From assembly GCA_030447955.1 (NCBI GenBank), contig JAUJNY010000003.1:126292-190291 (forward strand): 64,000 nucleotides of DNA. Reading direction: 5' to 3'. Under the pieces are notes generated by a model. It was not told the origin of the DNA, did not search any database, and saw only the letters and a program-made list of their open reading frames with translations. This document shows positions 1 through 8,867 of this stretch, one piece after another. A program made the position numbers and the translations under genes. Origin of the DNA: Jiangellales bacterium. GTDB taxonomy: Bacteria > Actinomycetota > Actinomycetes > Jiangellales > Jiangellaceae. Positions within the stretch are counted from its first letter, which is position 1. The number at the start of each line of letters is the position of its first letter.

Positions 1-815
1 CGCTGGCCCTGGGCGGCGGTGGCGAACGCGATCTGCCCTGCGACGCGCGCGGCACCCCGTGGTTCGCTGCGAAACTCGGGGTAGCGATCAAGCAGCCAGC
101 GCAGCGCGGCGGCGATCGTGGCCCAGCGGCTGGAGAAGTACGACCGCTGATGCCACAGCACCTCGACGCCGACGTCGGGAACATTGCGGATGGGCGCCTG
201 GCGCGCTGCCCGCAGCAAGAACTCGTAATCCTCGCCATAGCTGCCGAGGATCTCCTCGTCCACCAGCCCGAACCCGTCGATCAGCGCGGACCGACGCATG
301 AGAAACGTCGACGGGTGCAGCTCGGTGAGCCGGGATCTCAGCAGGTCGCGGAACTCCACCCGCTCTGCTGCGAGCGCACGCCGCACGACCCGATCCCCGT
401 AGCGCACGCGAATACCACACGTGACGAAGGTGGCGCTTGGGTCGGAGCGAAGCGCCTCCACCTGTGTGCGCAGCTTGCTGGGCAGCCACACGTCGTCGTC
501 ATCGCAGAAGGCCACCAACTCGCTCTCCGCGGCCAAGATGCCGGTGTTGCGCCCGCCGGCGAGTCCTGGCGACCGGTTGTTGCGGATCACCTGCACTCCG
601 CGGTGCGAGTCGTTCACCTCGAGCTGGGTCATGGGCTCGCTCTGGTCGAACACCACCACGCACTGGACGTCGCCGGGGTAGTCCTGCGCGAGGATGCTGT
701 CGAGCGCACGGCGCAACAGCTCCGGCCGGTCACGGGTCGCGACCACGGCGGAGACCGTGGGCCACGGCCGGTTCCCGCTGCGCTGTGGTCGGGTTGGCTG
801 GCTCTGCGTCGTCAA
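1..815 (-). CDS. Family 2 glycosyltransferase, 3' end outside window
   Basis: Partial gene; about 271 residues are visible and the stop lies beyond the left edge. The N-terminal fold is that of GT2: a VSAVVATRDRPELLRRALDS opening, FDQSEP, a nucleotide-binding stretch with RNNRSPGLAGGRNTG, then CDDDDVW as the DXD metal/UDP-sugar motif and SYGEDYEF as the probable catalytic-base region. It should transfer a sugar from a nucleotide donor during surface-glycan assembly; donor and acceptor cannot be told. I start it at TTG 815, whose TTGA overlaps the stop of the upstream Alg13/sulfotransferase gene by four bases, implying translational coupling in one minus-strand operon. Confidence 0.85.
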   Translation of the reverse strand, partial: MTTQSQPTRPQRSGNRPWPTVSAVVATRDRPELLRRALDSILAQDYPGDVQCVVVFDQSEPMTQLEVNDSHRGVQVIRNNRSPGLAGGRNTGILAAESELVAFCDDDDVWLPSKLRTQVEALRSDPSATFVTCGIRVRYGDRVVRRALAAERVEFRDLLRSRLTELHPSTFLMRRSALIDGFGLVDEEILGSYGEDYEFLLRAARQAPIRNVPDVGVEVLWHQRSYFSSRWATIAAALRWLLDRYPEFRSEPRGAARVAGQIAFATAAQGQ

Positions 816-2320
816 GACAGCCGCTCCGGGATGTATCCGTATCGGGCCCGCAGCGGCAGGGTGACCGCGGTCACGACCCTTCGCCGGCGCGCTGGAAGCT
901 CAGATTGCCAGGCATCGTCGCGGCTTACCGCCAGCTCACCCGTAGTGAAACGCATCGGGTTACCCGCGACGGTGTGCGTCGTCGTGAGGTGGACTACTCG
1001 CTGGTCAAACATCGGCAGTCGGTCCGCGGCTTCGGGGACATCGAGGAAGTCGACGATGCCGCTGAGTTCGCCGACGGGGTCGCGCAGCACATCCTCGTAG
1101 CGGATCCGCCGCACCGGTGTCCCCACTGCCGAGAGCAGCTCGAACATTGAATTGTGCGCGTCCCAGAGCACGCCTGCCCACACCGGCGAGTACCTCGGCA
1201 TGTACGCAGGTTCGGCCGTGACCTCCGGACGCACCACCTGCTTGCTCCACGAGTACGCAACACCGGGGCTGTCGCGTACGAGATGGAGCACCCGCAAGTC
1301 GACCTCTCTGGCCCACCGCAGCGCGAACGCGAGCGACGCATGCTTGCTGGAGTCAACGACCACCGCGCAGCCGCTCACCTGCCGGACTGCGTCGTACAGT
1401 CGCGCGTAGAGCCCGACGTAGCGCTCGACCGAGCTAGCCATCCCGCGACGCATCCGCGGAGCGGCGAGTTGCGGGATGAAGCGGTTGCGGTCCACCACTC
1501 GCTTGAGGGCCAGCATCGCATCCGCGTCGATGTTGTCCCAGCCGCCGTAGGCGATCTCGCCGACCTTTCGCCAGAACGGGCAGTCGTGGAACGGCGTCCC
1601 GCATCCGCATAGCTCGTCGTCGCGGACGGAGCGCTCCCACAGGTGCACGGTCTCCCCGATGGCACACACCTGAGGCAGCTCCCCCAGCAGCTGCTGGAGC
1701 AGCGTCGAGCCGCTGCGCCCGAAGCCCCCGATGAAAGCTACCCGCACGGGGTCGACGGCGCGGTTCGGCCGGGTGCCGGCGATGAGCGCGTCCAGCAGCT
1801 CGGCGGTGCGCCGGACCGGGGCGGACATTGCGGCCTCACCGCTGGCTACCTGACCAGAGGTGGCGACACGAAATCGTGCAGGTTGGGTGAGTGCCTCGTC
1901 CAACGTACGGCGCAGGGCGTCCTCGGACTCACAAAGCGCGATCAGCCCCTCCTTGGCGAGGCGGCGGGCAAAGTGAAGTTGGTGCTCGTCCACGTGTTCG
2001 CCCTCGGCGCTGTCGCGCGGCACGACGATGGGGAGGTGGCCGGTGCGTCGACACTCCATGATCGTTGCTGGCCCACCGTGCGAAACGACTACCGCGGCCT
2101 CGCCCATGAGCCGCTGAAGCTCCTCATGGCTGAGGAACTGCCGGGCGTCACCGGACCCGGGGGGTCGGGCGGTGCCGTACTGGAGCACGCAGCGCACCCG
2201 GCTGGCCCCGCCGTCGGCCAGCCAGCGGTCGAGCCAGCTCACCACCCGTTGAAAGGGATGGTGGTCGGTGCCGACGACCATGAGCAGGAGCGGCTGGTCG
2301 GGGGGTGCCGACATGCTCAC
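812..2320 (-). CDS. Alg13-like glycosyltransferase fused to a sulfotransferase
   Basis: A 502-residue protein with two recognisable parts. Roughly residues 1-165 look like the C-terminal half of GT28 enzymes (Alg13/EpsF/MurG type): LLLMVVGTDHHPFQRVV at the start and SHGGPATIMECRRTG as the UDP-GlcNAc-binding loop. From about residue 185 a PAPS-dependent sulfotransferase follows: FIGGFGRSGSTLLQQLLG is the 5'-phosphosulfate loop and VVVDSSKHASLAFALR plus LVRDSPGVAYSW the 3'-phosphate site. It carries a cysteine motif, LCGCGTPFHDCPFW, shared with the sulfotransferase at 6764. The GTG start at 2320 overlaps the Alg14-like stop by four bases and is preferred over ATG 2314. The fusion suggests sugar transfer and sulfation on the same glycan; that is inference. 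Confidence 0.85.
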   Translation of the reverse strand: MSMSAPPDQPLLLMVVGTDHHPFQRVVSWLDRWLADGGASRVRCVLQYGTARPPGSGDARQFLSHEELQRLMGEAAVVVSHGGPATIMECRRTGHLPIVVPRDSAEGEHVDEHQLHFARRLAKEGLIALCESEDALRRTLDEALTQPARFRVATSGQVASGEAAMSAPVRRTAELLDALIAGTRPNRAVDPVRVAFIGGFGRSGSTLLQQLLGELPQVCAIGETVHLWERSVRDDELCGCGTPFHDCPFWRKVGEIAYGGWDNIDADAMLALKRVVDRNRFIPQLAAPRMRRGMASSVERYVGLYARLYDAVRQVSGCAVVVDSSKHASLAFALRWAREVDLRVLHLVRDSPGVAYSWSKQVVRPEVTAEPAYMPRYSPVWAGVLWDAHNSMFELLSAVGTPVRRIRYEDVLRDPVGELSGIVDFLDVPEAADRLPMFDQRVVHLTTTHTVAGNPMRFTTGELAVSRDDAWQSELPARRRRVVTAVTLPLRARYGYIPERLS

Positions 2321-2805
2321 AGCAGGTTCCCCACCACGACCGCCTCTGGGTAGAAGCGACGCTGCTCGTCCCACTGCGCGAGGAAGAGAGTGGTGAAGGG
2401 TCGGCACAGTCGCGCCGTCAGGGTGGGGAGGTCGATCCGGTCGTAGACCTCGATGTATGCCGTCGGCACGCGCTTCAGTCGGGCGAGCACGAAGAAGGGG
2501 AGGGCGACGCCCGCTCCCGTCGTGAGGATGAGCGCGGGGCGGCGGTGGCTAAGGATCCGGGCGGCGAGGGCGGTGTTGCGCAACAGGTTGGGCACATTAC
2601 GGGTGGTCGGATGGTGCGCCCAGACGACATTCTCGCCAGCAAGCAACGACTCTGCGTCCGGCGTGCGGAAGGTGACCCACAGCCGCGGGCGGGAGCGCCA
2701 CCACGGCTCCAGGGCGACCAGTTGCGCAAGGTGTCCGCCGCTGGAACACACGAGCAGGACCTCACCGGCGCCGACTTCGACCCCGGGCTTCCGGCCATTC
2801 GACAT
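2317..2805 (-). CDS. Alg14-like glycosyltransferase accessory subunit
   Basis: About 162 residues, the size of bacterial Alg14/EpsE/CpsF proteins. The motif VLLVCSSGGHLAQL near the N terminus and LILTTGAGVALPFFVLARL in the middle are typical of the membrane-associated half of the split GlcNAc/Glc transferase. YDRIDLPTLTARLCRPF follows, and the protein ends in VVVGNLL. In this family Alg14-type proteins anchor the Alg13-type catalytic half, which here is the very next gene (GTGA overlap), so the two very likely form one transferase. The start is uncertain: ATG 2805 begins MSNGRKP; ATG 2829 and GTG 2841 lie in the same frame, and none has a good ribosome-binding site. Confidence 0.8.
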   Translation of the reverse strand: MSNGRKPGVEVGAGEVLLVCSSGGHLAQLVALEPWWRSRPRLWVTFRTPDAESLLAGENVVWAHHPTTRNVPNLLRNTALAARILSHRRPALILTTGAGVALPFFVLARLKRVPTAYIEVYDRIDLPTLTARLCRPFTTLFLAQWDEQRRFYPEAVVVGNLL

Positions 2806-3295
2806 CGCCCACAACGCATCCACGCACATGACTCCAAGCACCGAATCGTCGTCGACCGACCCGTCGCCGGTTCACAGTTCCACCGGCGGAGCCGACTCGT
2901 CTTCCGCTCCCGGTGACGCAGTGACCCCGGTGTGTGGAGAGTAACCGGATGGCTGCGCTGGGGTGAGCAGTTCGGCCAGGGGGCTGCCTCGCCGCCTACC
3001 TCGGTACCCGTGTCGACAAGCGTTGAGTGTATGCCGTCGCACCACCACGCGGCGCGGGTCCGCCGCAGCGTGGCTCGGGATACCAGGCCCCGTGACGCAG
3101 CTGTCCCCGACCGAGCTGCCATGGACTCGACGCCAACAACTCAGGTCCAGCGCCAGTCGGCCGACCGCAGACAGGTGACCGTCTCCCGGCGCCGGCTGCT
3201 CTGCGGAGCCGCCGACAGTTTGCAGGCCCGGCGTCAGCCGGTGTCCCGCGCGCAGGGACGGCGACGAACTGCTCAAGTCCCCGAGGAGTCTTTCC
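2806..3295. other. Intergenic region between divergent glycan genes
   Basis: About 490 bases separate the minus-strand glycosyltransferase operon from the plus-strand GH26-like gene. It must hold both promoters, but I see no convincing -35/-10 pair. The one clear signal is a purine-rich GAGGAG about eight bases before ATG 3296, the ribosome-binding site of the secreted protein. Open frames here are low-quality shadows. No riboswitch that I recognise. Confidence 0.5.
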
Positions 3296-5407
3296 ATGTT
3301 CCCAGTGCGTTCACACCGGATCCGGCGTGAGCCGCCCGGTCGGCACAGCACCCAGCGCTCACGCGAGCCGCGGCGTGAGCCGCCCGGCCGGCACCGGGCC
3401 CAGCGTCCTCAGCGCCCAGCACGTCCCGCACCCGCGACATCCGCCGTGCTGGCAGCTGGCGCGCTAGCCATCACGGTCGTCGCTGGGGCACTCTCCGCAC
3501 CGACCAATGCCGCCACCCCGGAGGCACCGATCATCTTCGGCGGGGTGGGTGCCTCGCAGGCCGAAGTGCAGTCACACGAAGCGGTGCTCGGCCACACCAT
3601 GGCCGGCCTGCGGGTCTACCGTAAGTGGGACAGCCAGCTGTTCAGCCGCAACGATCTGCACTTCCGCGACACCGGCCACACGCTGTTCTTGTCCATCCGC
3701 TCCGAGCGCAACGGCTCACCAATCAAGTGGGCCGACATCGCCGCCGCCGAGCCGGGCAGCAAGTTGCATGACGACATGCTGCGCCAAGCGCACGAGATCA
3801 AGAACTTCGGCGACAAGGTCTACATCGTCTTCAACCACGAGCCGGAGGCACACCAGGCTCGCAACATGGGTACCGGCGCCGACTTCATCGCGGCTTGGCG
3901 CAAGCTCATCACAACGTACCGCGCAGCCGGCGTCACCAATGCTGAATACGTGTGGACGGTCACCGCCTACGGCTTCGTCCGCAAGGACGGATATAACGTG
4001 CGCAACTACTACCCTGGCGACGCGTACGTCGACCACATCGCGGCCGACGCCTACAACTGGTACAAGTGCCGGCGATCGAACGGCCGCTGGGCGCCGCTGC
4101 GGAACATCATCGAAGGGCAGCGGCAGTTCGGCCTGCAGCACCCGGACAAGGGCCTAATGCTGCTGGAATGGAGCAGCACTGAGGACCCGGCGCAGCCCGG
4201 CCGCAAGGCTCAGTGGTTCGCCGAAGCACAGGAGCTGTTCAAGGAGCCGGAGTACCGGCAGTACCGGGCGCTGCTGCAGTGGAGTGGGCGCAACCTTCCC
4301 GGGTCACCCAGCTGTGGCATGGACTACGCCACCTCGCGCTCGGCGCAGGCGGCATGGGCGGAGATGGGCAACGACCCCGCGTATTTGGGAGGTCTTACTG
4401 GTCCCGGGCCGAAACCGACGCCTACCCCTACCCGGACCCCGACTCCCACTCCGACGCCAACACCGACCCCGACGCCTACCCCGACGCCAACTCCTACCCC
4501 GACTCCCACACCGCCCACGCCAAGCCAGGGACGGATCATCTTCGGCGGGGTCGGTGCCTCGAAGGCCGAGGTGCAGTCGCACGAGTCGGTGCTCGGGCGC
4601 ACGATGGCCGGCCTGCGCGTCTATCGCAAGTGGGACAGCCAGTTGTTCAGCAGCAACGACGTGTATTTCCGCGACACCGGTCACACGCTGTTCTTGTCCA
4701 TCCGCTCGGAGCGCGCCGACGGCTCAACGATCCAGTGGGCTGACATCGCCGCCGCCGAGCCGGGCAGCAAGTTGTATGCCGACATGCTGCGACAGGCCCA
4801 GCAGATCAAGGACTTCGGCGCCAAGGTTTACATTGTCTTTCACCATGAACCCGGGGCGTCCCCGCAGTTCGGCACGCCTGCGGAGTACGCCGCCGCCTGG
4901 CGTAAGGTGGTCGACGTCTACCGCGGGGCAGGCGTGACCAATGCGGAGTACGTACTGACGCTCAGGGCCTTTGGGTTCAAGCGGCAGGATGAGCGCAGCG
5001 CCACTGCTTACTACCCGGGTGACGCCTACGTCGACCACATCGCAGCTGCCGGCTATAACTGGTACACCTGCCGACAGCCGGACGGTCGCTGGGCGCCGCT
5101 GCGCGACATCATCGAGGGCCAGCGGAGGTTCGGCCTGCTGCATCCGGACAAGGGCCTGATGCTGCTGGGGTGGAGCAGCGTGGAGGACCCGGCGCAGCCC
5201 GGCCGCAAGGCCCGGTGGTTCACCCAAGCGCAGGAGTTGTTCAAGCAGCCGGAGTACCGGCAGTACCGGGCTGTGCTGCAGTGGAGCGGGCGCAACCTCG
5301 CAGAGCCAGCTGTCTGCGGCTTCGACTACGCCACCTCTCGCTCGGCGCAGCAGGCATGGGCGCAGATGGGTAACGACCCCTACTACTCGGCCACCCGGTT
5401 GGAGTGA
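3296..5407 (+). CDS. Secreted tandem GH26-like glycoside hydrolase
   Basis: A 703-residue exported protein. An unusually long basic N region (about 47 residues) precedes a hydrophobic core ([17 protein letters not shown]) and a probable APTNA|AT cleavage site. Two homologous domains of about 290 residues each begin IIFGGVGAS and are joined by a Thr-Pro linker. Each domain has the acid/base motif of GH26-type barrels (VFNHEPE in the first, VFHHEPG in the second) and a conserved late strand: LMLLEWSS in the first but LMLLGWSS in the second. By family logic the Glu there is the nucleophile, so the second domain appears to lack it. It lies amid glycan-building genes and may trim or bind that glycan or a plant mannan; the substrate is not known. 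Confidence 0.75.
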   Translation: MFPVRSHRIRREPPGRHSTQRSREPRREPPGRHRAQRPQRPARPAPATSAVLAAGALAITVVAGALSAPTNAATPEAPIIFGGVGASQAEVQSHEAVLGHTMAGLRVYRKWDSQLFSRNDLHFRDTGHTLFLSIRSERNGSPIKWADIAAAEPGSKLHDDMLRQAHEIKNFGDKVYIVFNHEPEAHQARNMGTGADFIAAWRKLITTYRAAGVTNAEYVWTVTAYGFVRKDGYNVRNYYPGDAYVDHIAADAYNWYKCRRSNGRWAPLRNIIEGQRQFGLQHPDKGLMLLEWSSTEDPAQPGRKAQWFAEAQELFKEPEYRQYRALLQWSGRNLPGSPSCGMDYATSRSAQAAWAEMGNDPAYLGGLTGPGPKPTPTPTRTPTPTPTPTPTPTPTPTPTPTPTPTPPTPSQGRIIFGGVGASKAEVQSHESVLGRTMAGLRVYRKWDSQLFSSNDVYFRDTGHTLFLSIRSERADGSTIQWADIAAAEPGSKLYADMLRQAQQIKDFGAKVYIVFHHEPGASPQFGTPAEYAAAWRKVVDVYRGAGVTNAEYVLTLRAFGFKRQDERSATAYYPGDAYVDHIAAAGYNWYTCRQPDGRWAPLRDIIEGQRRFGLLHPDKGLMLLGWSSVEDPAQPGRKARWFTQAQELFKQPEYRQYRAVLQWSGRNLAEPAVCGFDYATSRSAQQAWAQMGNDPYYSATRLE
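4416..4523 (+). repeat. Thr-Pro linker repeat
   Basis: Degenerate ACC/ACG-CC(N) repeats encoding about 17 consecutive Thr-Pro pairs between the two GH26-like domains. Such linkers are extended and often O-mannosylated in secreted actinobacterial enzymes. The copy number can change without a frameshift. Confidence 0.9.
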
Positions 5408-5413
5408 CTCGTT

Positions 5414-5455
5414 GAGAGCCCCCGCTCGGATCAGCCGGGCGGGGGCTCTCTCTTC
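5414..5455 (+). terminator. Rho-independent terminator after the GH26-like gene
   Basis: A perfect 12-bp inverted repeat, gagagcccccgc (5414-5425) with gcgggggctctc (5439-5450), and a 13-base loop, followed by a short T-rich run (tcttct). It lies 7 bases after the stop codon. Confidence 0.85.
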
Positions 5456-5684
5456 TCGCCGGACGCGGCGTGACTTCGACACTGTCGATCGGCGGCACAC
5501 CGCCGTTGCCGCGCTGTAGCCTTGACCGGCGACTCTGCTCGCACGGGTGGCCCTACCGCTGATCGATGGTGACGTCTTTCCGGAATCGACTGTGCTCGGC
5601 GGGCCCCTGCTAGGCCGAAGACATCGTCACCATGGCGGGGGAGCCCGGAACGCGGTCCTCATGCGGTACGTGGCCGAACCGGCG

Positions 5685-5701
5685 AAAGGAGCCGTGCCAT
5701 T
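5685..5701 (+). promoter_or_regulatory. Strong ribosome-binding site followed by an ATT start
   Basis: AAAGGAG at 5685-5691 is followed by a 7-base spacer and then ATT at 5699, in frame with the GT14 gene. No ATG, GTG or TTG exists in this frame between there and GTG 5756, which would cut into the first beta strand. An ATT start is known from infC, so this site decides the start; a sequencing error is the alternative. Confidence 0.55.
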
Positions 5702-6733
5702 AGTGCAGTAGCCGAGCCGCTCGGGCAGCGGCCGACCGTACGGGTCGCCTATCTGGTGTGGACGCATGCCCAGCCGGACCACGTGCTGCGCCTGCTCCGT
5801 ACCCTTCGTGCGTTGAGCCCCGACTCCCACATCGTGGTGCACCATGACCGTACGAACTGCGCCCTCGACGAAACCGCGGTTGCTGCTCTCGGTGGCACCC
5901 ATGTGCTGTACGCCGCGGAGCCGATGCGGTGGGGGGACGTCTCCATGCTGGACGCCCTGCTGCGCTGCCTGCGATGGATTGAGGAGAACCTCGACTACGA
6001 CTGGATCGTGCACCTGTCCGGCGCGGACTACCCGGTGCGGCCGTTGCGGGAGCTAGAGGAGCGGCTCGCGAGCGAGGACAAAGACGGGTACATCATTCAT
6101 GACAGGCTCGGCACTGAGGACGAGGTGCGGGACCGCCGAGAAGAGGCCTACCGGCGGTATTTCTACCAGTACTACCAACTGCCTCAGTTACGGCTGTCTC
6201 GGCTGCTGCCCGGCCAGGCCCGGACTGCGCTCCGTCGGCGCACCGAGCGGCTCAAGGCGGTGCCAGCGGCCATGTACGTCAAGCCGCTACCGCGCGGTCA
6301 AGGCGTCCGCGTGGGCCGCCGCAGCCGGCGCGCCCTGTTCCGGGGCGGCTACGCCTGCTACAAGGGTTCGCTGTGGGTCGCGTTGTCCCGCAAGGCGGTT
6401 CGGTGCTACCTCCGCACGCTGCGGGAGCGCCCGGAGATCTATCGCTACTACGCGCGAACGATCAATCCGGACGAGTCCATCACCGCAACCGTCCTGGCCA
6501 ACGACCCGACCGTCCAGCTGGACCCCGACCCGCTGCGCTACACGAACTGGGTATCCGGCCGCCCGCACCCTGAGGTGCTGACCACCAAAGACCTCGAGGC
6601 CATGCTGGCCAGCGGCAAATTTCTTGCCCGCAAGTTCGACCCTGCTGCGGACGAGCAGGTGTTCGATGCGCTGGACCAGCGGCTCGGGATAAACGTCGAC
6701 GGCCTTGACAGCCAGCCTCGGTCAGCTTCTTAG
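5699..6733 (+). CDS. GT14-like (core-2/I-branching, xylosyltransferase-type) glycosyltransferase
   Basis: About 344 residues if initiated at ATT 5699, or 325 from GTG 5756. The sequence just upstream of GTG 5756 (VRVAYLVWTHAQPDHVLRLL) is clearly part of the first Rossmann strand, so the longer form is preferred. Family marks: HIVVHHDR, AEPMRWGDVSMLDALLRCL, and DWIVHLSGADYPVRPL, which is the signature block of core-2/I-branching and peptide O-xylosyltransferases (PF02485). The downstream half has GGYACYKGSLWVALSRKAV and NPDESITATVLAN. It should be a soluble or membrane-peripheral enzyme using a UDP-sugar. A UDP-xylose synthase-like gene lies close by at 7869, so xylose is a plausible donor; UDP-GlcNAc is the alternative. 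Confidence 0.75.
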   Translation: MSAVAEPLGQRPTVRVAYLVWTHAQPDHVLRLLRTLRALSPDSHIVVHHDRTNCALDETAVAALGGTHVLYAAEPMRWGDVSMLDALLRCLRWIEENLDYDWIVHLSGADYPVRPLRELEERLASEDKDGYIIHDRLGTEDEVRDRREEAYRRYFYQYYQLPQLRLSRLLPGQARTALRRRTERLKAVPAAMYVKPLPRGQGVRVGRRSRRALFRGGYACYKGSLWVALSRKAVRCYLRTLRERPEIYRYYARTINPDESITATVLANDPTVQLDPDPLRYTNWVSGRPHPEVLTTKDLEAMLASGKFLARKFDPAADEQVFDALDQRLGINVDGLDSQPRSAS

Positions 6734-6763
6734 CTCCTCGGCCGACCGTGCGTTCACTGCGGC

Positions 6764-7732
6764 CTAGCGATACCCATACCGCAGACGCAGTGGCCAGGTG
6801 GCCGCCTCGACGAAACGCTGCTTGGACTTGGACAACTGCTGGCGCCACACCTCGTCCAACCGCAGCTCCAGTACGCCGGTCTTGAACCGGACTCTTCCGC
6901 CGGCGACCGCATGAGAAGAGGCCAGTTGCAGGCCCTTGTCGGTGAGAAAGGCCAGCTCGAGTGGATCGGACAGCGGCCGGTGAAGAGCCATCACGCGGCG
7001 CAGTTGCCCTTGCGGATCGCGCACGAGGTCCTCGTAACGCAGCAGGACGCTAGGGACGCGCAGCGCAGCCAGTGCGCCCACCATCGCATTGACCGTGACC
7101 CATCGCCTACTGATGAGCACGGCCGACCGCTTGAGCATGTACGGACGTGGGCCGGCTCCTTCGGGCAGGGGCACCTGGCGACTCCAGGAGTTGACAACCC
7201 CGCGGGGGTCTCGGACGACGTGGACGAGGCGGAGGTCGACACCACTCGCCCGGTGGAGGATGTAGGCGAGCGAGGGGCGCTTCGTGGAGTCGACCACGAC
7301 CTCGGCGCCGGACACCTGTTGGACCGCGCCGTACAGCTCGACGAGCAGCTGTGTGTACTGGTCCAACCGCCGGCGGAAGGTCGGCCACAGCCAGGGTGCC
7401 ATGATCAGCGGAAGGTACAGCGTGCGGTCGACCGACTGTCGCAGGTCCAGGACCCGCTTCACGTCGACACGGTCCCAACCACCGAAGGCGACCTGACCAA
7501 CCTCCGTCCAAAACGGGCAGGCGGAGAACGCTCGGCCGCAGGCACACAACTCGTTGCGGAGCGGACCGGAGTCCCACAGGTAGAACAGCTCACCAACCTC
7601 GAAGTGGCCCGGCAACTGACCGAGCATGAGGTTCAGCAAGGTCGATCCGCTACGTGGCATGCCACCGAGATACAACACTGGGATGCGCTCGCGAGTCCCC
7701 CTGGCGGCGGCATCCCCAGCGACTTCGGACAC
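6764..7732 (-). CDS. PAPS-dependent sulfotransferase
   Basis: About 322 residues starting at GTG 7732, chosen because GGAAGG lies 7 bases upstream; longer in-frame starts would overlap the divergent SDR gene. YLGGMPRSGSTLLNLML is the 5'-phosphosulfate loop; VVVDSTKRPSLAYIL and VVRDPRGVVNSWSRQV form the 3'-phosphate site. It is paralogous to the C-terminal half of the protein at 812: both have a Cys motif (here LCACGRAFSACPFW), a GGWD segment and an RYGY ending. The shared cysteines might bind a metal or form disulfides. Its place in the glycan locus points to sulfation of a polysaccharide or glycolipid. Confidence 0.85.
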   Translation of the reverse strand: MSEVAGDAAARGTRERIPVLYLGGMPRSGSTLLNLMLGQLPGHFEVGELFYLWDSGPLRNELCACGRAFSACPFWTEVGQVAFGGWDRVDVKRVLDLRQSVDRTLYLPLIMAPWLWPTFRRRLDQYTQLLVELYGAVQQVSGAEVVVDSTKRPSLAYILHRASGVDLRLVHVVRDPRGVVNSWSRQVPLPEGAGPRPYMLKRSAVLISRRWVTVNAMVGALAALRVPSVLLRYEDLVRDPQGQLRRVMALHRPLSDPLELAFLTDKGLQLASSHAVAGGRVRFKTGVLELRLDEVWRQQLSKSKQRFVEAATWPLRLRYGYR

Positions 7733-7868
7733 AGGGCCGCCTTCCACCTGTAAACGAGTCAGTGGTCGAAGTATCCACTGAGGCAGTCTCAGACTACGCT
7801 GCGTGAGAAGTCGTTCGCCAGGGGCACGCCGAGGACATCGAGTGTGCGCTGGTGGGTAGGGCAGTCCC

Positions 7869-8867
7869 GTGTCGCAGCGAGCCGTCGTCACCGGAGGAGC
7901 CGGGTTCCTCGGGTCGCACCTGTGCGAGCGGCTGCTCGCCGAGGGCTACCAGGTGGTGTGCCTCGACAACTTCCTCACCGGACGACCGGCCAACGTCGAG
8001 CACCTCCTCGCCGAACCGGGGTTCCGGTTGCTCCGTGCCGATCTCTGCGACTACGTCCATGTGCCGGGGCCGGTCGACGCCGTACTGCACTTCGCCTCCC
8101 CCGCCAGCCCCGTCGACTACCTGCGGCTGCCGATCCAGACCCTCAAGGTGGGCTCCGTGGGCACGCTGCACGCGCTGGGGCTCGCTCTCGACAAGGGCGC
8201 CCGCTTCCTGCTGGCCTCGACCAGCGAGACCTACGGCGACCCGCAGGTCCACCCGCAGCCGGAGTCGTACTGGGGGCACGTCAACCCCGTCGGCCCGCGC
8301 GGGGTGTACGACGAGGCCAAGCGCTTCGCCGAGGCGCTGACGATGGCGTACCGGCGCAGCCACGGCCTCGACACTCGGATCGTCCGGATCTTCAACACCT
8401 TCGGCGCCCGCATGCGCCCCGACGATGGGCGCGCGATCCCGACGTTCATCCGGCAGGCGCTGGCGGGGGACCCGTTGACGGTCGCCGGGGACGGCTCCCA
8501 GACGCGCTCCGTGTGCTACGTCGACGACCTGGTCGAAGGCGTTGTGCGGATGTTGCGCTCGCAGCACGCGGGCCCGATCAACCTGGGCAACCCGCATGAG
8601 CTCTCGGTGCTCGAACTCGCCCGCTGGATCATCGACCTGGCCGGTTCGAGGAGCGGGGTGGCGTTTGTCTCCCGTCCGGAGGACGACCCGAGCGTGCGCC
8701 GACCCGATACCCGGCTGGCTCAGGAGGTGCTCGGCTGGGAGCCGCAGGTCCCGATCGAGGACGGTCTCAAGCGGACGATCGCGTGGTTTCGCGAATCGGT
8801 CAGTACGCTCCCCGTCGGGCGAGCACGGCCTTCAGCGTCTTCCACAGGATCAGCAGGTCCTGGGTAA
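7869..8867 (+). CDS. UDP-glucuronate decarboxylase (UDP-xylose synthase)-like SDR
   Basis: 332-residue extended short-chain dehydrogenase. [11 protein letters not shown] binds NAD at the N terminus; [20 protein letters not shown] and [16 protein letters not shown] contain the catalytic Thr/Tyr/Lys set and closely match the UXS1 signature, more so than dTDP-glucose dehydratases. [17 protein letters not shown] and [15 protein letters not shown] are the substrate-side blocks. It would convert UDP-GlcA to UDP-xylose in the cytoplasm, supplying nearby transferases. Start is GTG 7869. The last 68 bases overlap the convergent sugar phosphotransferase gene, so its C-terminal tail (rich in Ser, Gly, Ala, Arg) is probably not conserved. 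Confidence 0.8.
   Translation: MSQRAVVTGGAGFLGSHLCERLLAEGYQVVCLDNFLTGRPANVEHLLAEPGFRLLRADLCDYVHVPGPVDAVLHFASPASPVDYLRLPIQTLKVGSVGTLHALGLALDKGARFLLASTSETYGDPQVHPQPESYWGHVNPVGPRGVYDEAKRFAEALTMAYRRSHGLDTRIVRIFNTFGARMRPDDGRAIPTFIRQALAGDPLTVAGDGSQTRSVCYVDDLVEGVVRMLRSQHAGPINLGNPHELSVLELARWIIDLAGSRSGVAFVSRPEDDPSVRRPDTRLAQEVLGWEPQVPIEDGLKRTIAWFRESVSTLPVGRARPSASSTGSAGPG

Noticed and set aside
4416-4523. CRISPR-like regular repeat
   Set aside because: It is in-frame Thr-Pro coding sequence without spacers.
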